From Epiperipatus broadwayi (lineage: Eukaryota > Onychophora > Udeonychophora > Euonychophora > Peripatidae), in assembly GCA_028023455.1 (NCBI GenBank), contig JAQFVV010000234.1:126001-190000 (forward strand): DNA of 64,000 nt, read 5' to 3'. Each line of letters starts with the position of its first letter. Position 1 is the stretch's first letter. The notes beneath the pieces are model-generated. The model was not told the DNA's origin and searched no databases. It was given only the letters and a program-made list of their open reading frames with translations. A program made the position numbers and the translations under genes. Below, one piece after another: positions 11,427 through 22,889 of the stretch.

Positions 11427-12714
11427 GTGAGTACCTTTCATATACTGAGAGAATTTCTTTGTTTAATTATATTGTGTTGTGGATATTTTTATTATCATGG
11501 TTGTCATGGTATTAATTTGAAATGATAATCATATCTGGAATCATGTTTGTATGAAAAGCAGCACCATCCTCACACTGTTTCTTGCTTCGTAGTCATGCAT
11601 GATTTGTTGTTTTTTAGATTATAACTTGGATTAAAATATAAGCTTTAAGGAAATTGGTAGTGAGTATGACTTCTTAACCAACTTTTTCAAATTCCAATTG
11701 TAATGGCTTATAAGCTCTACAATTGAGGACAGTTAAAATGATAACTAACTTAATTTTAGAAATTGACAAAGTAAATTTTTTAAAGACATAATGTACTCTC
11801 TCTTCTTCTTTTTTTTAAAAAAAAAAAAAGAATGAAGTTGTTTTATATTGTCTTATTTTTCACTGATCGAGGTATGAGTTTCAAGGTCACACTTTTATCT
11901 TCATTGTTGATGTCATTTTTTAAGCTGGATTAATAAATAAAATAAAAATTTAACATTAATGATTTCTTTCTTTTGTTTTTGGAGATTTTTTACTTGCTTG
12001 TGTTTATAAGTTTGGTATATATATTTCATATGATGACATGAAATAATATTGATTATATTTTATATTCAATAATAAATTCAAATTTTACTTGACAATTTTA
12101 CACAAAATTGATTAATATATAATTAATAATTAATAATGTCTTAAAGATTATGTTGGAAGGTTTAGTCTTTAATATTGGCATGTGTGGCAATTTTTGTGAT
12201 CAGATTAATGTACCCATACATTTCTCCTCCACTTAAGGGATTAAAATAAATCTAATATATATTTCAATTCTCAAGTTTTTATTTAAAAGAAATTTTTTTT
12301 TCAGACGTATCTTTCATAGTTGATATATATTTATTGGCTTTAGATTTGTTGTTAATTCAGGTTAGAATTTTCTATCCATCTACTCTTCCTCAAATTGTTG
12401 GTTTAGAGTATACATTTGTATGACAGTATTAGTTGGGAATCTGATCAATATTATGTATAAGCATCTGGTGTAGATATCATATACATGTATATGTGTTTAA
12501 TAGAATTTATCCTGCTCTTATATAAAGCTTATTAGATTCATTTTAATGCTACTTAAATGACAGTATCCATTTCTGTCTGAATGAAAAACTCATTGCTTTC
12601 AGTTTAGCATTTCATGTGAAGTAATCTCATCAATTATTTCCATCACTTCATACCATATTTTCATATTGACATGATCTAATCTTATACCTATTATATAATC
12701 ATTTATGTGGGGAA
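11427..12714. other. intronic AT-rich sequence, no feature
   Basis: No coding signal, repeat boundary or RNA was recognised. The run of Ts and As around 11800-11830 is simple sequence. Confidence 0.4.
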
Positions 12715-12715
12715 G

Positions 12716-13030
12716 TTAGTATGTTTTTCCTTGGTAAGGATTTAGTACCCAGGCATTGTATGTGCCTTGGATTTCACCTCCATAGTGTAACCAATATGTA
12801 TTTGGATCCATGCATTTGATGATAATGAATGGTTCATCATATTTATGGAATATTAACTCATGTGTTTTACTAAAAAGGGGTTTTTGTTTGAATACCAAGT
12901 CACCTACTTTGAATTGGTAGTCTGTTTTTATTTTACTTTTGTTGCATTTATAGGCCATATGGGTTATCCTTTTATATGCTTCCTTCTGATCTCTTTCTGA
13001 GTATGTAGGTGGTTTTGTAGTTGTTAGCAT
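12716..13030 (-). pseudogene. gypsy integrase C-terminal domain
   Basis: This 104-codon frame carries the post-core part of a gypsy integrase. YQFKVGDLVFKQ near residue 40 is the start of the SH3-like DNA-binding fold, and KYDEPFIIIKC and the NTYWLHYGGEIQGTY region complete the conserved GPY/F-like module. It would tether the integrase to DNA. Upstream the frame is disconnected from the catalytic core, so this is a remnant. Confidence 0.72.
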
Positions 13031-13189
13031 GTATGTTTGGATTAAGTATGATTTGGTTCAAGTGTAGTCTAATGGGTGTGAATCCTGTTGATTCATTTAT
13101 GTTTCAATTACATAATTGACTGCACATTACATACAGTTTACCCAACCTTTATGTCTGTTCTCCAAATAGATCCTGAACAAACATCCAAG

Positions 13190-13573
13190 TTACTGCATTA
13201 TGCATACACTAGGGTTTAACTGTGGATTTCTAATGGAGGCCAGTACATGTTTTATTTGTTGTTTTACAGCCCATTTACTGTATTCATTGTGTAGGAAAAG
13301 AGTACCACGCTTTTCTATCTCTTTAGAATGAAGGGTCTCTAATAATTTGATGGTATATCTAGTATTATCTTGATGTATAGGGTAAACTGACACAAAGTTT
13401 GAAAAGAGATCATAAGTTACCAACAAATACTTTTGTTTATTTGATGGAAGTAAAGGTCCATAAAATTGTATAGCTGAGATATCATTTGGTCTTTCTGGTC
13501 TGATAGATCTTAATGAAAAAATGTAATTCTTGTTTACTGTTTTGAGCTGACACAAATTTCGAAAAGAGATCAT
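13190..13573 (-). pseudogene. gypsy integrase catalytic core fragment
   Basis: This 127-codon frame shows the integrase RNase H-like core. FYGPLLPSNKQKYLLVTYD corresponds to the first catalytic strand, and KFVSVYPI-like sequence (SNFVSVYPIHQDNT) follows. The residue before FYGPL is Gln (AIQFYGPL), where family members carry the first catalytic Asp, so the active site is broken. The start of this frame overlaps a 160-bp tandem duplication. Confidence 0.72.
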
Positions 13574-13708
13574 AAGCTACTAAGAAATACTTTTGTTTAT
13601 TTGATGGAGGTAACAGTCCATAAAAATCTATAGCTAAGATCTCATTTATTCATTCTGGTATGATAGATCTTACTGAACTAATTTAACTCATGTTTACTGG
13701 TTTGACTT
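13389..13708 (-). repeat. 160-bp tandem duplication within the gypsy integrase
   Basis: Positions 13389-13548 and 13549-13708 are near-copies; both begin GACACAA and share GATAGATCTTA. The duplication covers the start of the integrase core, so this part of the domain is present twice. The two halves differ at about one base in eight, so the duplication is old or arose from diverged copies. Confidence 0.8.
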
Positions 13709-14088
13709 TAAGGCATATTTGGCAATTTCATATTTCTTTTAGGATATCTTTGTACATCCTGGGCTAGTAAAATCAATTTTTTAATGTTTGGTCAGTTTTG
13801 TGGGATCAGTAGTGCCCATACAAACAATGTAAGTATTGTATGAGTGGTTTTTTTAATATTTCAGGTGTTATTCTCCTCCACTCATCTATATCATTGTTTA
13901 TTTTATATGTCAAGACCTGATTCCTCTTCACTTAAGGTTTTACTGATTGGGGTTAAATATTTATTTTGGGATAGTATATTATGGATGTTTATTAAATTGT
14001 TTTCTACATTTTCATTGAATATTAGATCAATGTTCATAACATAAGCATTATCTATGGATAAATGTTGTTCTTCTGATCTACATGTATT

Positions 14089-14358
14089 TCAACTTAGTAT
14101 GTCAGCTACAATGTATATGGATCCTTTATAGTACTTGACTGGACTCCATCTAACAAGACAACTATTAGTTAGGTAACTGTAGTTCAAGAATTTAAGGGTT
14201 TTATAATTCATTTCTGGACTTTTTAAGATATGGCTGATAAAATAGTGGACTTCTGGTTGGTTGTCCTCCTGGATTTGGGATAAAGTTATCCCTAGCTCAT
14301 AACCACTGCCATTTGTTTGTATGACAAATGGTTTGACAATATCAGGAAAAGCTAACAT
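14089..14358 (-). pseudogene. gypsy RNase H domain fragment
   Basis: The frame opens with FPDIVKPFVIQTNGSGYELG. This matches the gypsy RNase H N-terminal strand, in which TDASGYGLG is usual; Asn replaces the catalytic Asp. HYFISHILKSPEMNY follows near residue 40, corresponding to the conserved region before the catalytic Glu. The frame is broken before the end of the domain. Confidence 0.72.
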
Positions 14359-15109
14359 ATTTTGCTCTAGAAATTCTGTTTCAATTCTAGCAAATGTTTC
14401 AACTTGCTCTTCAGTCCAGTTCCATTTCTCATTTTTCTTATAAGGTTGAGTAATGGTTCCATATAATCAGAAAATCTTTCGTAGAAATGATTATAGAAGT
14501 TGCATAATCCTAAAAATGATCTGCTTTTTATATGTAAGTCTTGAGAAATTCTGTATAGTACTAATCTTGTCAGGGTGAGGTGTTATCACATTACAACGCA
14601 ATGATATGAGCTAAGAAGATTACTTCATTTCATACTAATGTGCTCTTTTTAAAATTGACTTTTATCCCCTTATAACACTGTTTAAAAAAACATTAAATGT
14701 TGGAGATGTTCTTCAATTGTAGAAGATGTAATTATAACATCATCTACATATATGGTTGTTATCTGTTTAATCCAGACATCTTATTAAACCAGAAACACTA
14801 TTAATCAATCCAAAGGTCATTCAATTAAATTGATAAGTGAACCCTTCATATCGGAATGCAGTATATTGGTGATTTCCTGAATGAAGTTCAATCTGCCAAT
14901 AACTGGAGGTTAAATTGAAATAGAAAATACTTTCTTTATTTCACAAATAATTTGTGTGTGAGTGGTGGTATTTTCTTGTCAGGAACTGTTATTTTGTTTA
15001 ATTGCCTTACATCCAAACAAAATGTCATTGACCCATTTTTATTTTTTATCATTACAACAGGGTTGCAATATGAAAAGAACAATTGGAAATTATCCCTCAA
15101 TTAATCATC

Positions 15110-15292
15110 TTATTGGTAAGTTTGGATATTTCTTCCAATTCTGATATTTAACAGAATAGGATTTGGATTGGAATTATTGGTCATGAAATAATTTAATTCT
15201 TTTTGGAATCCTTCTATTCCTGGTATTTCAAAAAATATACTGTATTCATCAATAATGAATCGCAACTTATCTGCATCATCACTTTTGATCAA
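15110..15292 (-). pseudogene. gypsy reverse transcriptase N-terminal fragment
   Basis: A short frame corresponds to the RT entry region, with an acidic segment (IIDEYSIFFEIPGIEGF) that matches the part just before the first RT motif. The remaining RT (15060-14450) survives only as short frame-shifted pieces. Confidence 0.5.
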
Positions 15293-15431
15293 ATTTGATT
15301 CTGTGATTTTTTTTTATACAAGTGTCTCTGGGATGTTTGATAATATGCGGTCAATTTCAGATAGATCATATTTTGTCAGTAATGTCATTTCTAAAACCTC
15401 ATTACCTATCCTGACTAACTTATTTCAGAAA

Positions 15432-15710
15432 TCAATCATACATTGCACCTAAAATTATTTCATGTATAAGTCGCTTTAATATAAAAAAAACATGATAGAT
15501 AATTGTTTGGCCAATGTTTAATTCAATCCAGATTTGTTTTTGTGCTAATTTAGCTTTTCTATTGTTAGCCATGACAATGTGTATTGATCTGAGTAATGAA
15601 ATCTTAATATTAGGGTTTTTATTTAAAATCCTATTATAAAAGTTTTCAGTACTAATCGGTATGCGAGGCCAGCTACTTGGTGATGTTGTTTTTCTGCTAA
15701 AAACATACAA
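15432..15710 (-). pseudogene. gypsy aspartic protease region, copy 1
   Basis: The frame holds the latter half of a retroviral-type aspartic protease. MANNRKAKLAQKQIWIEL and IIYHVFFILKRLIHEIILG correspond to the flap and the C-terminal ILG motif. The catalytic DSG/DTG part is not visible. The same region recurs, better preserved at its start, at 60553-60804. Confidence 0.6.
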
Positions 15711-16038
15711 TTATATCGATCCAGGGCCGACTATTTTAAAATTATTTTTAAATTTTCTCCGACTTTTCTTAAAATATTTTTTTCCCAATTTATCCAACTT
15801 TTATTTAAAATATTTTTACATTTTTTCTGCTTTTTTTAAAAATATTTTTTATTGTTATTGTCAAATTTTATTTGCCATATTTAATGAAAAATATATTTTA
15901 TATTATTAATAACGATAGTGCCTGTCAATATTTATCTGTCTATTTTTCCATGTATCTCCATATGTATTCATATATCTATTTATGTATGCATTCATCCATC
16001 TACCTGGTTATTCATATCTAATTATTGTATTACCTATC

Positions 16039-16086
<48 letters not shown>

Positions 16087-16379
16087 CTAATTATGTAACA
16101 ACAATAACACCAATAAAAATAATAATCATATAAATTAGATATATGGTTGTTCTGAATCTTCTCAAGGACATTGCATCTATTCAAATGGTAAGTTAAGTTT
16201 GATAATTGTTAATTATTTAGTTTTAACTGTTTATTTATCACCCAATTAATATCTCTGTCTACTTGTTTGTATCTTTCTAGCTATATGTGTGTTGTATAGA
16301 AATTAAAACTTTTGAAAATGGTACACTATTTCTAAGTACATTTTTGGCTGAAGCAATACAAACTTCTATTGGTCTAGAT
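15711..16379. other. T-rich and (AT)n simple sequence
   Basis: A segment rich in TTTAAA motifs (15735-15900) is followed by a pure AT run at 16042-16084. No gene was seen. Confidence 0.6.
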
Positions 16380-16872
16380 CAGGGGTGGGCAAATAGCAGC
16401 CCAAAGGCCACATGTGGTCTGCTAAGAGTTTTTATGTGGCCCACCAAGACAATCAGAAAAATCCAGCTTGAACTGAGATTTTCTTTCCATGCGCAACTGA
16501 AGATTCATCTTCATATTTTTTCCATAGATGTCCACATCAATACACATGTGCAGTGTAGATACTATGTGCAGTGCTCTTCTAGTTGATTTGGTTAATTTCA
16601 ATTTTGTCTTTGCATTAGCAAATATATACATTTCCAACTTTAGTGAAATCATAAACACTCCAAAAGATGTAGAATCGGTGATAAATGTCATGTATTTAAT
16701 GAAGAATGGACAAACAGATATTTCTTTAGTAATTCAGGGAATAAAACAGTGTGTTTATTGTGTCATGAAAAAAAGTGTGGCCCTCCACTAACCTTCGTTT
16801 TCACAAAGTGGCCTCTGATGTGGCCCTCCACCAACCTCTACGGCCTCAAGCCAAAACAATTGCCCATTCTTG
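16380..16872 (+). mobile_element. 493-bp hAT-type element with perfect 8-bp target duplication
   Basis: The element starts CAGGGGTGGGCAA and ends TTGCCCATTCTTG, an imperfect terminal inverted repeat of about 13 bases. It is flanked by GTCTAGAT on both sides (16372-16379 and 16873-16880). An 8-bp duplication and a CAGGGGTGGGC-type terminus are hallmarks of hAT transposons. The inside keeps part of a transposase frame (listed separately), so this is an internally deleted derivative. It moves only if an autonomous relative supplies transposase. The exact duplication shows the boundaries are right, and that this insertion is recent relative to most repeats here. Confidence 0.9.
16640..16792 (+). 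pseudogene. N-terminal zinc-finger remnant of a hAT transposase
   Basis: Inside the hAT element, the frame through codons starting near 16644 is free of stops. It reads a basic stretch, then FNEEWTNRYFF, then VCLLCHEKKCG. This Trp-Thr-Asn-x-Tyr-Phe-Phe plus Cys-x2-Cys pattern is the BED-like finger at the start of hAT transposases of the GTF2I-repeat/ZBED-related group, whose host-domesticated relatives bind DNA. The rest of the transposase is deleted, and the frame runs into the 3' terminal sequence. Confidence 0.65.
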
Positions 16873-16880
16873 GTCTAGAT

Positions 16881-18005
16881 CAAAATTTTTCTCAAATGTT
16901 TTCATTATTTGTTCAATATTTATTAATAGACACTTCTGCAATTTGATCTACAAATAACATTTATTAACCTCAAGTATTTATCACTATAGGCTAAAAGTTA
17001 TATTATTTTTAGCCTAGATATAAGCTTTAAACCTAATTAAAAATTAATGTATCTAATTTTTATTAAAATAACCATGCAATTTTTTTAATTTAAACCATTT
17101 ATCTTTTTTCCGGCATATTATATGTTAAATATATTTTAAAATATCAATTCCACATTTTTTGCTTGAAATAGCTGGATTGGATTAAAAAAAATATGTAATT
17201 GTGCAGAATAAAATTAATGAATCTTTAATGGAAATTAAAGTGTATATCTATGATAAATATAGAATAATACTATCCCTAGTAACTGATTTGAAATCACCAT
17301 TAACGTATTTATCTAAAGTAAATTGTATTGAATAAGAATGTAAAAAATTAGCATTTGTAGATAAAATTGTAATAATTTGAAATTATATTTGACTAAATGA
17401 TATTAGATGTGAGATATTGTAATTTAAATCCAATAAAAATTATGTATAATCAGAAATGCATCTTCAAGGCCATTGGTCTTTTATTCATCCATTTTTATTC
17501 TATTTTTCAAGAAAATAATAATGAACACATTTTAAATTATATCGAATGAATGAAATTGGACTAAAAATACTATGTAATTTTGTTCAACAAGAAAATTTAC
17601 ATTAAACTATGATTAACTTGAAAGTTTATACAGGGATAAAAGTGTTATGTTAATATTCAGTCTAAACTCTTATTTAAAATGAGTGGTATCAAATATAGTG
17701 CAAAAATAATGCTTATAGATTTAAATTGTTGATAGTAATTGATATTGGTATGTCTGCTTTCATATATTTATATTTATAAACCTATCTGACCTTGAGCATT
17801 ATTAATTTTATTATCTAAATAATACAGTTTCAGTGCAGGTTAAAAAATTCTAATTGACTATTAATTAGTTTGCTTTTAGAACAGGTTATATTTGTCTGTT
17901 TACTGTAGTTTATTTAAATTGCTTTGAAGTAATATTCTCAATGGTTTTAATCAAGTTGCAATTATTATGTCTATAACTGAAACACAGGCTTATTATATAT
18001 ACACC
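16881..18005. other. AT-rich sequence, no feature
   Basis: No frame, repeat boundary or RNA signal could be supported. Confidence 0.45.
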
Positions 18006-18009
18006 TGTG

Positions 18010-18313
18010 TCTATATATGTAATATATAGGGTATATGAGCACAGACTTTCACACAACCCACCACTCTCCAGTATATCTAATAACACTGATAAACTCAAGC
18101 ACATATATGCTGAAAAGATAAATAATCACCAATATAATAATATGATAATCTGGACCAACTGATGATTGCTCGTTTAGCATGAAATATGTATATTGGTGAT
18201 TATTTATCTTTTCAGAATATATGTGCTTGAGTGTATCAGTGTTATTAGATAGACTGGAGAGTGGTGGGTTGTATGAAAGTCTGTACTCATATACCCTATA
18301 TATTATTGTCTAT
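18010..18313 (+). repeat. about 300-bp palindrome built from a Penelope-like repeat
   Basis: The left arm (about 18010-18135) is an imperfect reverse complement of the right arm (about 18189-18313). Both carry the segment that in the left arm reads GGGTATATGAGCACAGAC, and a stretch equivalent to CACCACTCTCCAG. The spacer holds a hammerhead ribozyme core. The right arm matches the sequence found downstream of the hammerhead in the copy at 3487-3660. Two inverted, joined partial copies of one element explain the structure; Penelope-like elements often leave such inverted copies. Confidence 0.85.
18154..18197 (+). ncRNA. type I hammerhead ribozyme, apparently intact core
   Basis: ACCAA (18154-18158) is followed at once by CTGATGA (18159-18165). 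A four-pair stem II, TGCT with AGCA around a five-base loop, comes next. GAAA follows at 18181-18184, then a very short stem III (TA with TA), UA at the predicted cleavage position, and TTGGT (18193-18197), which pairs fully with ACCAA. All the universally required core positions are present. The expected cleavage is just after position 18192. A stem III of two or three pairs with a tiny loop is weak for a monomer, as in hammerheads known from Penelope-like retroelements, which can act as dimers. Activity is inferred. Confidence 0.65.
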
Positions 18314-19790
18314 GTAAATATATTAGACTATAGATAGAGATGGGTATTCACCTTTATTATAAAAAAGGTTGTAATGAGAACAGAATGAGATTGATGATAG
18401 CTAATGATACTGATAATGTTTAGATGTGGATTGCTTTCATATATAAAATTCACACTTAAATAATACTGAACAATATTAGTTGTCGAGGCAACCCTTTATT
18501 TACTATGACTGAAATTGATATCTACTTTTATTCATGTATGAAATCCTCATTAATAATATGAACAATACCAGTTGTCACAGCAACCTTTTTTATTGAGATA
18601 AAGATGGCCACCCACCTTATGAACTAATAAGTTTGTATAGACACAAAAGATTAACAATTGATTGAAAGAAATTAAAATTTATAATTCAAAAAAGCTTACA
18701 CATAGACTGTGTATACCATAAATATATATAATAAATAAAATAGAAATTAACTCATCATTTTAGAGGTACTAATATTATTTATTTAGTCATTTCTTATGAT
18801 TAAAAATAATTTATTTTACAAATAATGGTAGCTATCATTCTGTATCTGTAAAGAAACTGCTTTAAGGAGTTAGTGATATAGAAATGAGAGATTAAATATT
18901 TCTAGTGGTGTAACTTTGTGTCAGAATGGTCAATTTTATAAAGATTATTTGGCTATTCTAATAAATTTGTTAAAAGTATTTTAGTTAATAGTAATATTTA
19001 TAATTATGTTAGATTGCATAATTTCTCCCTAGAAACACTATGTTATCTTGCTAATTGGTACCAAAGTTTTTAGGCACTATATTTTTGAAAGGCTAAACAT
19101 AAACTTTTCCTTTACACAACACTTTCAGGAATAAAAAAAAAACACTTCCAATAAGAATATACCATTACCAACAAAACACACAAAAACAAAATCAGCATGT
19201 CAATGAATTTTCAATAATTATGATAAAGTAGTATCCTTTTGGCTTTGTTCAGTAAATTCTTTTCTCAGGAAAAACAGTGGATTGCAATGTTATCTGAACT
19301 TTTACAAAATTTTGTTGGAGAGAGAAATGAGATAAAACAACTGCAAATTAGTAATTTAAAAGAAAACCATTTATTTTTCCAAATAAACTCATCATCAACT
19401 GAACATATGAATAAACAATACTTTAATGAGATAAAACAAAAAAAAATTGATAAATAAATTAAATTAATTACAAGTGGAACAACCCTCCCTATTTGTTTCT
19501 TCTGAATACCCCTAAATAATATGGTCTGCATTTTTATCTGCACACAGGTTAAGCATTTTTGACAAATAATAATAAATTAAAAATTACTTATAGACATGAA
19601 GGAAATTATCATTAATCTCTCTTTTTCTGATGCATTATAAAAAGAAAAAAAAATCTATTCTTTCAATCTTTCTGTTAGACATTTTATGAACGCATGCGGA
19701 GGTAAAAAATATAACTTCAAGCAATGTAAATTTCTCTTTTCTAAAATAGAGGATATATATATGTTAAAAGCAATAAACATGCACACACAT
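18314..19790. other. AT-rich sequence, no feature
   Basis: Small open frames around 19239-19543 overlap on both strands and have no coding character. Nothing else was identified. Confidence 0.4.
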
Positions 19791-19814
19791 ACACATACAT
19801 ATATATATATATAT

Positions 19815-19847
19815 TGAAACAGTCAGCTTTTCAACCCAACTGTTTCA
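19815..19847 (+). other. terminal hairpin of unit U2
   Basis: TGAAACAGT (19815-19823) pairs perfectly with ACTGTTTCA (19839-19847) around a 15-base loop. It starts exactly at the TG terminus beside the (TA)n. Hairpins at the same place with other sequence occur at 24007, 39929 and 48356. Confidence 0.75.
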
Positions 19848-20502
19848 CCTACTATATATGCTATATAGTAGTATTCATACATATATAAATACCACCTATC
19901 CTCGTATATTTATTAATAATAATCTAAATAAACCCCATCTAAATTTGAATCTAATTAAGTCAATCATATATGTGTGCTATATCTTTAAATATTTACTAAA
20001 TTATTCATTTATATACTCCTTAAGCAAAATGCCAACATATATAGATTATTAATAATTGCAAGGTGAAAAACTAATTGTATGTGTAACTTTAGACTACATA
20101 TATGCAAGAATATAAATGTTAATAGATTATACAACATTTCGTTTTCAATAATTTTATATATTTATTAAATTATATATTTTCAAAATTGTATAATTCTGCA
20201 TATATCGGTAAATTAGAACAGTCAAGTTACATATATAATAAAATGTTTTTCTAAATCTTAGATTTGTTTTCTGGACACACGGTCACCAATATAATTAATC
20301 TTTACCGATATTAGATACATTAAAAATTTATATTTAGAATGAAACTTGGAAAACGGAATAAATTACGGCCTGTGAATAGCTTTTTTTGACCTATTTAAAA
20401 TTTAAAACAGCAGGTTCCCGCTATAATTGGTTACTATCGTACAGGCCAGGAAAACAATTCTAAGAAAATAAAATAATGAAGGAGAGGGGGGGGGGATACT
20501 GA

Positions 20503-20510
20503 TATAAAAA
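20503..20510 (+). promoter_or_regulatory. TATA box of unit U2
   Basis: TATAAAAA lies 0.69 kb from the TG end and is followed 19 bases after its start by AGCCATCTTT. Unit U6 has the same AGCCATCTTT after its own TATAAATAG. This supports a shared core promoter with a start site near CCATCTTT. Confidence 0.4.
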
Positions 20511-22801
20511 GAAGGGGCAGCCATCTTTCAAACACTTAGACTAGACATTCAGTAAAATATTCTTTCTAAGAGTCATCAAGAGATATTTTATAAAAGTAAA
20601 TTAATCAAATGTCAGGGTAACAGGCTTCGAATCTAGCCTTCTGCCCGGCGAACAGCCAGCTAAGCCGAGAGAACAGGAGCAGAACACCACCAGAATCTAA
20701 AAGATGCCACGCTATTCAGAGAACTTGCAGTACAGAGAAACATTAAGATTAACAATGGCAAATACTCTTCTAATCTAAAACCTTCAACTAATTCCAAGTA
20801 AATGCTAGCTTAACCTCAAATTAATGGCCATCTTAATATTGTATATGAAAATTATGTATATTTTGTTTTATAATTTTAACCTAAAAACTCACCTAAATTA
20901 TGATTATTAATAACAGTATTTAAATCCTAAAGTCTTGCCTGATCCTGATATAAATATAATTGAACTGATTTCTGATTCATAATAAGTTAACTATATTACC
21001 TGATACAAATTTAAATCCTGATAAAACATGAATTAACTGATATAAATTTTAATTGATAAAAATGATTTACTTGAGAAACAAATTACTGAATGATTTAAAT
21101 ATTAAATGATTCAATGTGTTTGAGTTGATTTGGACTCATATATAAATGAATTATGATTTATCAAAATTACGCGCATTCACACACATCTTTATTAATATAA
21201 TTGTATGATTTTATGTTTTGGTTTACTCCTGAAATAATGTTTGATTTAGTTACGCTATCTATTTAAATTCGTTTAACGTATAAATTAAATCTTTTATCTA
21301 TTCTTGTAGCATATAATATACAATAAGCTATTTAAAGTAATATTAAAATTTTTATGATAATTTATATATGTTTTAAGTTAATGATAATGTTTGCAGTCAT
21401 TAATTTCCAAGATAGCATTATAAAACTAAATCAAACATGTTTTAGCGAATCTCGCACATCTTTCCTTTTAAAATAAACAATTATAAATTTCATTTGTTTA
21501 AAATGTTATTATGATTTAATATGCATTTCTTAAGTTGATCTATGCCAATATTATTATTATTTAGTTACGTTATCTTGTTTATGCTATAAAACTTCAAAAC
21601 CGAGCTTTATTCTTAAATTAAACTATTCGCGAGTATTAAATAAAGATTCGCTCGCATATATATATAAGTGCCCATATATATATAAAACGTATAATTACAT
21701 ACGAAATAAAAAGCTCTCTTTTGGAAAGGATAAAATCTCTATAATTAAAAATCATTACAAATGTATCATCACATTAATATAGATTTGCTTTTTAAGTTGA
21801 TATTTTAAATAAATATTTAGTTAAAGTGATATAAATACAGCATAAATCTATAAGTTTATATTTTAATTCCCCATATGCTGTAATCCTCCTTAAGCTAAGT
21901 AAATCAACGCCTATATAGCTAACTCTGTAGATTGGTTACATAAATTCCCTTAATTAGTACTATTAGGAGTACTGTAATATGAACTGATGTGGGTAGTTTC
22001 ATGAAAGAAACTTGTATTTTTAGCATCTTAATTTTTAAATATGATTATCTAGTCAGTGGTGCATATGTGTCCTTATGAAACGCTATGTTGTATTTTCTTA
22101 TTGCTGTATTTCTTTAATGATTGCATGTTGTCATGCTGCATTATTACCTTAGTTCGGGCAATTACTGCCTCAGGTGGTGATTGGTACATGCCAACCCATC
22201 CTGCATTCTTATAAAGGAGCATGAGACTCGTATAGAGCCTAAGACTCCCATTCACATATATAAATTGCTCAATCAGCCAAACTAAATGACCTCTTATACC
22301 ACAGCAATGAGAATTGGTCCAGGGAACCGTTACACCAGTAAAAATCCCACGAATAAGGCACATATGAGACGCAATAAGACTAAAAGTTATATGTTCTTCT
22401 TTATGCACTTGTATCTGAAGTATAACTTCTGTTAGTCAGTTCAACCCGCCATTTTAATAGTTAATTCAGCATTGATCTGAAAGGAATCCAATATGAATAG
22501 TATTTTACTGTGTAGAGAATATATTAAAGTATTCATGCTAGTTAAGTTATGTTAAATTATGTTCTGTTAAAATTAATTATCACTTCCGTTAATATGGCAA
22601 ATGTAAGTCCCTTTATAGCATAAATCTGGCATAGATAGGCATGAGCAAAGGCAAATCGTTCTGAATTAAAATTCATATTAAGCTCATGTACAATTTTACT
22701 GTAATATCATTTTATCACCTGCAAGTGATAGAGATACATATGTACAGCCAAATAGATAATTGATTGTAACTTGCATACTATAACCTGTATGTGATATGAG
22801 G

Positions 22802-22802
<1 letters not shown>

Positions 22803-22841
<39 letters not shown>

Positions 22842-22843
22842 CC

Positions 22844-22877
<34 letters not shown>

Positions 22878-22889
22878 GGAAATGCAAAA
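22803..22889. repeat. paired (TA)n tracts forming a perfect inverted repeat
   Basis: Two TA runs are separated by TTTCCATTATA, and the second is followed by TATAATGGAAATGC. The pieces ATTTCCATTATA and TATAATGGAAAT are reverse complements, so the stretch can extrude as a cruciform. Confidence 0.75.

Larger units (their letters stand above)
12715..15710 (-). mobile_element. Ty3/gypsy retrotransposon pol remnant, copy 1
   Basis: Read on the minus strand, the pol order is protease-like (15710-15432), reverse transcriptase (15292 to about 14450), RNase H (about 14400-14089), integrase core (about 13700-13190) and integrase C-terminal domain (13030-12716). This protease-RT-RNase H-integrase order defines Ty3/gypsy rather than copia elements. 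Many stops and frameshifts separate the blocks, and gag is missing. No LTR could be delimited on either side. A related copy lies at 52610-55655. It sits antisense within the large intron of the metalloprotease gene. Confidence 0.82.

Noticed and set aside
22073-22408. 111-codon minus-strand frame in unit U2
   Set aside because: It lacks any recognised motif, is not repeated in other units and sits in a noncoding repeat. Chance is the simplest explanation.
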